Positions 5,438 through 6,249 of a stretch of DNA of 6,249 nt are shown piece after piece (positions within the stretch are counted from its first letter, which is position 1; the number at the start of each line of letters is the position of its first letter). The position numbers and the translations under genes are program-made. The notes under the pieces were generated by a model, which did no database searches, was not told where the DNA came from, and saw only the letters and a list, made by a program, of their open reading frames with translations. Source of the stretch: an uncultured Clostridia bacterium (GTDB lineage: Bacteria > Bacillota > Clostridia > Oscillospirales > CAG-272). The DNA is taken from the NCBI GenBank assembly GCA_946404295.1, contig CAMJDE010000116.1:1-6249 (forward strand), written 5' to 3'.

Positions 5438-5706
5438 CGGTCCTCCTCCTCGTCCCAGGCAAAGTCGGTCGACAGGAGCCGCACGACCTCTTTGGTGACG
5501 GTGAGGTACCCGCCCGAGCACTTGGCGTGGCGGATCTTTCCGTCGGCGTAAACGCGGCAGGACCCCTTTGCGAGCGCGGTCATAAACGGGATATGCCCCG
5601 CCATGATCGCGAGATCCCCGGTGATGCCGCGCACCGAGAGTTGATCCGCCTCTCCGTCGAAACGCAATCCGTCGGGCGAGGCGATCTGCAGATGAAACGA
5701 TTTCAC
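5425..5706 (-). CDS. atpC: F1 ATP synthase epsilon subunit, short form without C-terminal helices
   Basis: 93 residues from GTG 5706. It matches the N-terminal beta-sandwich of epsilon: SFHLQIASPDGLRFDGEAD, then GDLAIMAGHIPFMTAL (compare GELGIYPGHAPLLTAI in E. coli), then GGYLTVTKEVVRLLSTDF. Epsilon sits on the central stalk of F1 with gamma and couples rotation to the c-ring. Family members are usually about 130-140 residues, with a C-terminal two-helix region that can insert into F1 and inhibit ATP hydrolysis. Here the protein ends at WDEEEDRKLS, so that region is absent. The start is a judgement: AAAGGGGG at 5725-5718 lies 11 nt before GTG, whereas the ATG at 5769 lies inside the hairpin array and would add an Arg-rich, non-family extension. 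It follows atpD, as usual in atp operons, but with a 176-nt spacer. Confidence 0.9.
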   Translation of the reverse strand: MKSFHLQIASPDGLRFDGEADQLSVRGITGDLAIMAGHIPFMTALAKGSCRVYADGKIRHAKCSGGYLTVTKEVVRLLSTDFAWDEEEDRKLS

Positions 5707-5717
5707 TTTTTCGGGGA

Positions 5718-5725
5718 CCCCCTTT
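5718..5725 (-). promoter_or_regulatory. Ribosome binding site of atpC, non-ideal
   Basis: AAAGGGGG, 11 nt before the GTG start at 5706. The spacing is long and the core is G-rich. The following TCCCC could pair with the G run, so translation of epsilon may be weak or structure-dependent. Confidence 0.55.
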
Positions 5726-5732
5726 CGTGGAG

Positions 5733-5862
5733 TGAAGACGCGCCTGCGGCGCTGGTGAAGTTGCGCCAATGGCGCAGTGAAGTTGCGTCTGCGACGCAGT
5801 GAAGTCGGCGCGGGGCGCCTAATGAAGACGCACCTGCGGCGCTAATGAAGACGCTGCGCTAA
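5733..5862 (-). repeat. Tandem array of hairpin units in the atpD-atpC spacer
   Basis: Read on the plus strand, six units begin with TGAAG at 5733, 5756, 5778, 5800, 5823 and 5846. They are 23, 22, 22, 23, 23 and 17 bp long, and a seventh TGAAG stands at 5863. After the conserved lead each unit holds its own small inverted repeat: GCGCC-TGC-GGCGC, TGCGCCA-A-TGGCGCA, TGCGTC-TGC-GACGCA and GGCGC-GGG-GCGCC. The fifth has one wobble and the sixth is degenerate. Arm sequences differ but pairing is kept, which suggests selection for structure or expansion of hairpins. The array fills most of the 176-bp spacer, and I see no gene there. The units are too short and too self-complementary for a CRISPR. 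Confidence 0.8.
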
Positions 5863-5882
5863 TGAAGAGACGTCGACGGTTG

Positions 5883-5924
5883 TCAGTTCTTTTCGCGGAT
5901 CTTTTCGGCTTTTTCGATCGCCTG
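5883..5924 (-). pseudogene. Orphaned C-terminal tail of atpD beyond a premature stop
   Basis: Directly after the TAA at 5927-5925, the same frame continues as QAIEKAEKIREKN and ends at TGA 5885-5883. This is the family's normal final helix (compare the common ending GTIEEA.EKA). It is no longer translated unless the stop is read through or is a sequencing error. Confidence 0.8.
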
Positions 5925-6249
5925 TTAGATCGTTCCGACGAACAGGAACGCCGATTCGGGAAGATCGTCGTGCTTGCCTTCGAGGATCTCACTGAAGCCG
6001 CGGATGGTCTCTTTCAGGGGAACGTAGGTGCCGGGAAGCCCGGTGAACTGCTCCGCGACGGTGAACGATTGCGAGAGGAACCGCTGCACCTTGCGGGCGC
6101 GGGCGACGGTCAGTTTGTCCTCCTCGGAGAGTTCGTCGATACCCATGATCGCGATGATGTCCTGCAGTTCGTTATAGCGCTGCAGGATCTTCTGCACGCC
6201 GCGCGCGACCTCGTAATGCTCCTCGCCGACGACGTCGGGCGAGAGGATG
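5925..6249 (-). CDS. atpD: F1 ATP synthase beta subunit, C-terminal part, 5' end outside window, premature stop
   Basis: 107 residues enter from the right edge (ILSPDVVGEEHYEVARGV...) and match the C-terminal domain of the beta subunit closely. Family blocks include VGEEHYEVARGVQKILQRY, ELSEEDKLTVARARKVQRFL, AEQFTGLPG and LPESAFLFVGTI. Beta carries the catalytic nucleotide sites of F1. This piece is the helical C-terminal domain, including a DELSEED-like segment (DELSEED at about residues 38-44 of the fragment). The protein then stops at TAA (5927-5925) where the family has Glu. The next 13 codons still encode the expected tail and end in TGA. One base change (GAA to TAA) explains it. No second start is needed, because the true start lies outside the window. 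It precedes atpC in the usual order. Confidence 0.95.
   Translation of the reverse strand, partial: ILSPDVVGEEHYEVARGVQKILQRYNELQDIIAIMGIDELSEEDKLTVARARKVQRFLSQSFTVAEQFTGLPGTYVPLKETIRGFSEILEGKHDDLPESAFLFVGTI

Noticed and set aside
5300..5521. Longer N-terminus of the SGNH hydrolase to 5521
   Set aside because: The extension is Arg-rich, runs through the palindromes and overlaps atpC in another frame. AAGGAG supports ATG 5299.
5707..5769. ATG start for atpC at 5769
   Set aside because: The extra residues come from the hairpin array (QRRRRVF) and do not resemble epsilon. The family match starts at SFHLQ.
5733..5862. CRISPR-like array
   Set aside because: Units are only 17-23 bp, each self-complementary, with no unique 30-40 bp spacers and no cas genes.
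5925..5927. Stop codon reassignment to explain the TAA in atpD
   Set aside because: The SGNH hydrolase ends normally at TAA and no other in-frame TAA interrupts a conserved gene here, so a mutation or error is simpler.

Overview
The window looks like a GC-rich anaerobic member of the Bacillota, probably class Clostridia. The grounds are two T-box tRNA-sensing leaders, consensus TTGACA-17 bp-TACAAT promoters, strong AAGGAG ribosome binding sites, and F1-ATPase genes of bacterial type. No finer taxonomy can be read safely. Every gene I can support lies on the minus strand, so transcription runs from high to low coordinates. The long plus-strand reading frames are antisense shadows of GC-rich genes.

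Layout in transcription order. (1) 6249-5883: the 3' end of atpD (F1 beta). An in-frame TAA stops it 14 residues before the natural end, and the old tail is still readable behind the stop. (2) 5882-5707: an atpD-atpC spacer with a tandem array of about 22-bp hairpin units. (3) 5706-5425: atpC (F1 epsilon), only 93 residues and lacking the regulatory C-terminal helices. Its stop codon lies in a near-perfect palindrome. (4) 5437-5355: three consecutive inverted repeats. (5) 5299-4457: a small cytoplasmic SGNH/GDSL hydrolase. (6) 4443-4146: a sigma-A promoter and complete T-box leader. (7) 4115-1845: a 756-residue fusion of XRE-type HTH, cupin and ACSM-like acyl-CoA synthetase. (8) 1811-1506: a second sigma-A promoter and T-box leader. 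(9) 1477 to the left edge: a paralogue of the same three-domain fusion, cut by the window edge after 492 residues.

The most interesting system is the tandem pair of HTH-cupin-acyl-CoA ligase fusions, each with its own promoter and T-box. T-boxes normally report uncharged tRNA to aminoacyl-tRNA synthetase, amino-acid biosynthesis or transport genes. Folding by eye places the triplet GUA (Val) in the specifier loop of one leader and AUC (Ile) in the other. The UGGU bulge in both requires a tRNA with A at position 73, which fits Val, Ile and Leu and excludes neighbouring readings such as His, Ser and Cys. The ligase has Gly where acetyl-CoA synthetases carry the acetate-restricting Trp. My working inference is that these enzymes activate branched-chain acids (isobutyrate, 2-methylbutyrate or similar) when branched-chain aminoacyl-tRNA runs short. 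Those acyl-CoAs could then be reductively carboxylated to branched-chain 2-oxo acids and amino acids. The sequence supports the leaders, fusion architecture and duplication directly; substrate and pathway are inference.
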